This document shows, piece after piece, positions 63,204-64,000 of a stretch of 64,000 bases of DNA (position 1 is its first letter; the number at the start of each line of letters is the position of its first letter). The position numbers and the translations under genes were made by a program. The stretch covers positions 186,001 through 250,000 of the forward strand of contig NZ_JACOFR010000009.1 in assembly GCF_019455385.1 (NCBI RefSeq), read 5' to 3'. Origin of the DNA: Bradyrhizobium sp. BR 10289 (GTDB lineage: Bacteria; Pseudomonadota; Alphaproteobacteria; Rhizobiales; Xanthobacteraceae). Below the pieces are notes generated by a model. The model had not been told where the DNA came from and searched no databases. It saw nothing but the letters and a program-made list of their open reading frames with translations.

Positions 63204-64000
63204 ATGGTCGATACCGACGCCCGGAGCGCCTGGCAGCTCTTCCAACTGAACTGGCTTCCCATCGTTGCCATGGGCGGCCTGCTGGCGTTCGGCCTGCCCG
63301 CCACGGGCCTCAGCCTCGAACCCCTCGCCTATGGCATCACGCTGGCCATCGCCATGCTGCTGATCGCGATCGCCTACCGTCACCAACTCGCCCGGGGCGA
63401 GCGCGCCGACCCGAAGCTGGTGTTCTCGCTCGGCACCATCGGACAAGTCATTCTCACCTGCGCCATCGTCGGCCCCCTGAGCTACGTCGCGGGCAAGCTG
63501 AACTGGCCGCTCCAGGACGACGCGCTGCTCGCAATCGACCGCGCCTTCGGCCTCGATCCCGAACCGATCGCACGCTTCGTCAACGATCATCCCTGGCTCG
63601 CCGACGTGCTGGCGCGCGGCTACGGATTGATCAAATGGCCGCTGCTCGCCATTCCCGTCGCGCTGACATTGACGGCGCGCTACGTGCGGCTGCAAGAGTT
63701 CATGCTCGCGATGAGCCTTGCGCTCGCGGTCACGATCGCGATCTCCGCAATGGTGCCGGCGATCGGCACCTATTACGGGCTGCAATTGCCGGCCGCGCAT
63801 TTCCCCGAGATCAACACCATGATCTATGCGGGCCAGTTGCGCGACATCCTAGCGCTCCGCGACGGCAGCCTGCACGAGTTGCACCTGTTCTTCCTCTCCG
63901 GCATCGTCTCGTTCCCGAGCTTTCACGCCGCATCCGCCGTGCTCTACATGTGGGCGCTGTGGCCGGTGCGAGGCATCGGCGGCATCGCGGCCGCGCTCAA
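63204..64000 (+). CDS. PAP2 family membrane phosphatase (3' partial)
   Basis: At least 265 residues, open to the end of the window. Several membrane helices are visible (about 15-35, 45-65, 80-100, 140-160, 170-195). The segment SFPSFHAASAV (about 236-246) is the second PAP2 phosphatase motif with its catalytic His, in the Aur1/Ipt1-like form (PAP2_3). The likely role is dephosphorylation or head-group transfer on a lipid phosphate. The C-terminal motif with the second His lies beyond the window. It is divergent from a TetR regulator. Confidence 0.82.
   Translation, partial: MVDTDARSAWQLFQLNWLPIVAMGGLLAFGLPATGLSLEPLAYGITLAIAMLLIAIAYRHQLARGERADPKLVFSLGTIGQVILTCAIVGPLSYVAGKLNWPLQDDALLAIDRAFGLDPEPIARFVNDHPWLADVLARGYGLIKWPLLAIPVALTLTARYVRLQEFMLAMSLALAVTIAISAMVPAIGTYYGLQLPAAHFPEINTMIYAGQLRDILALRDGSLHELHLFFLSGIVSFPSFHAASAVLYMWALWPVRGIGGIAAAL

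Overview
The window is high-GC, gene-dense chromosome from an alphaproteobacterium, almost certainly Bradyrhizobium or a close relative in the Nitrobacteraceae. The support is the hmuTUV / hmuR / exbBD-tonB haem-uptake cluster beside an anaerobic hemN, a GapR-family protein, an aa3 oxidase subunit IV of the alphaproteobacterial type, a split pntA1/pntA2/pntB transhydrogenase, and dispersed palindromic repeats typical of this group. I saw no tRNA, rRNA, CRISPR array, insertion sequence, integrase or phage gene. Most of the window looks like core genome.

Layout. 1-1.2 kb: 3' part of a phytase-like esterase gene. 1.4-10.2 kb: haem acquisition. A minus-strand operon encodes the receptor, a haem-degrading monooxygenase, HutX, ExbB, ExbD and TonB; a divergent plus-strand operon encodes HmuP and the HmuTUV importer. 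A 17-bp ICE-like palindrome lies between them. 10.3-15.8 kb: a DUF4139 protein, a FixJ-like regulator with a degenerate receiver, a divergent AraC regulator, and hemN with a divergent small membrane protein sharing one FixK-type box. 15.9-19.8 kb: tautomerase, GlxA-type regulator, a GNAT with no usable start codon, and a two-subunit CoA transferase. 20-31 kb: AsmA protein, a sugar-type ABC importer without ATPase, a membrane protein of unknown role, a polyamine-type importer without binding protein, and glpD. 31-37 kb: a PAS-GGDEF-EAL protein, an LhgO-like oxidase, two YdcH-family small proteins, two hypothetical small proteins and a diguanylate cyclase. 37-42 kb: purE-purK, aqpZ, rpsU, a TPR lipoprotein and a Pro/Ala-rich membrane protein. 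42-48 kb: cupin, Ca2+/H+ antiporter, hydrolase, pntB-pntA2-pntA1 and an aa3 oxidase subunit IV. 48-64 kb: a patatin with an internal membrane domain, an M3 peptidase, an NtrC-type regulator, two peptidoglycan proteins (L,D-transpeptidase and DUF882), GapR, DUF1244, DUF1036 coupled to pyruvate kinase, a TetR regulator, and a PAP2 gene cut by the window end.

How the parts work together. The first 10 kb form a complete route for haem: outer-membrane receptor, TonB/ExbBD energising, periplasmic binding, inner-membrane ABC import, then cytosolic carriage and degradation. The downstream hemN and its partner are predicted to answer to low oxygen. Several adjacent pairs look translationally coupled (hmuT-hmuU-hmuV, exbD-tonB, purE-purK, the importer permeases, DUF1036-pyk).

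No wholly new multi-gene system stands out. The observations most worth a second look are the FixK box feeding a small unknown membrane protein, the receiver with an altered phosphorylation site, the complementary incomplete ABC importers, the patatin split by a membrane domain, and H1-like basic tails on two unrelated enzymes. All calls come from reading the sequence; no database search was run.
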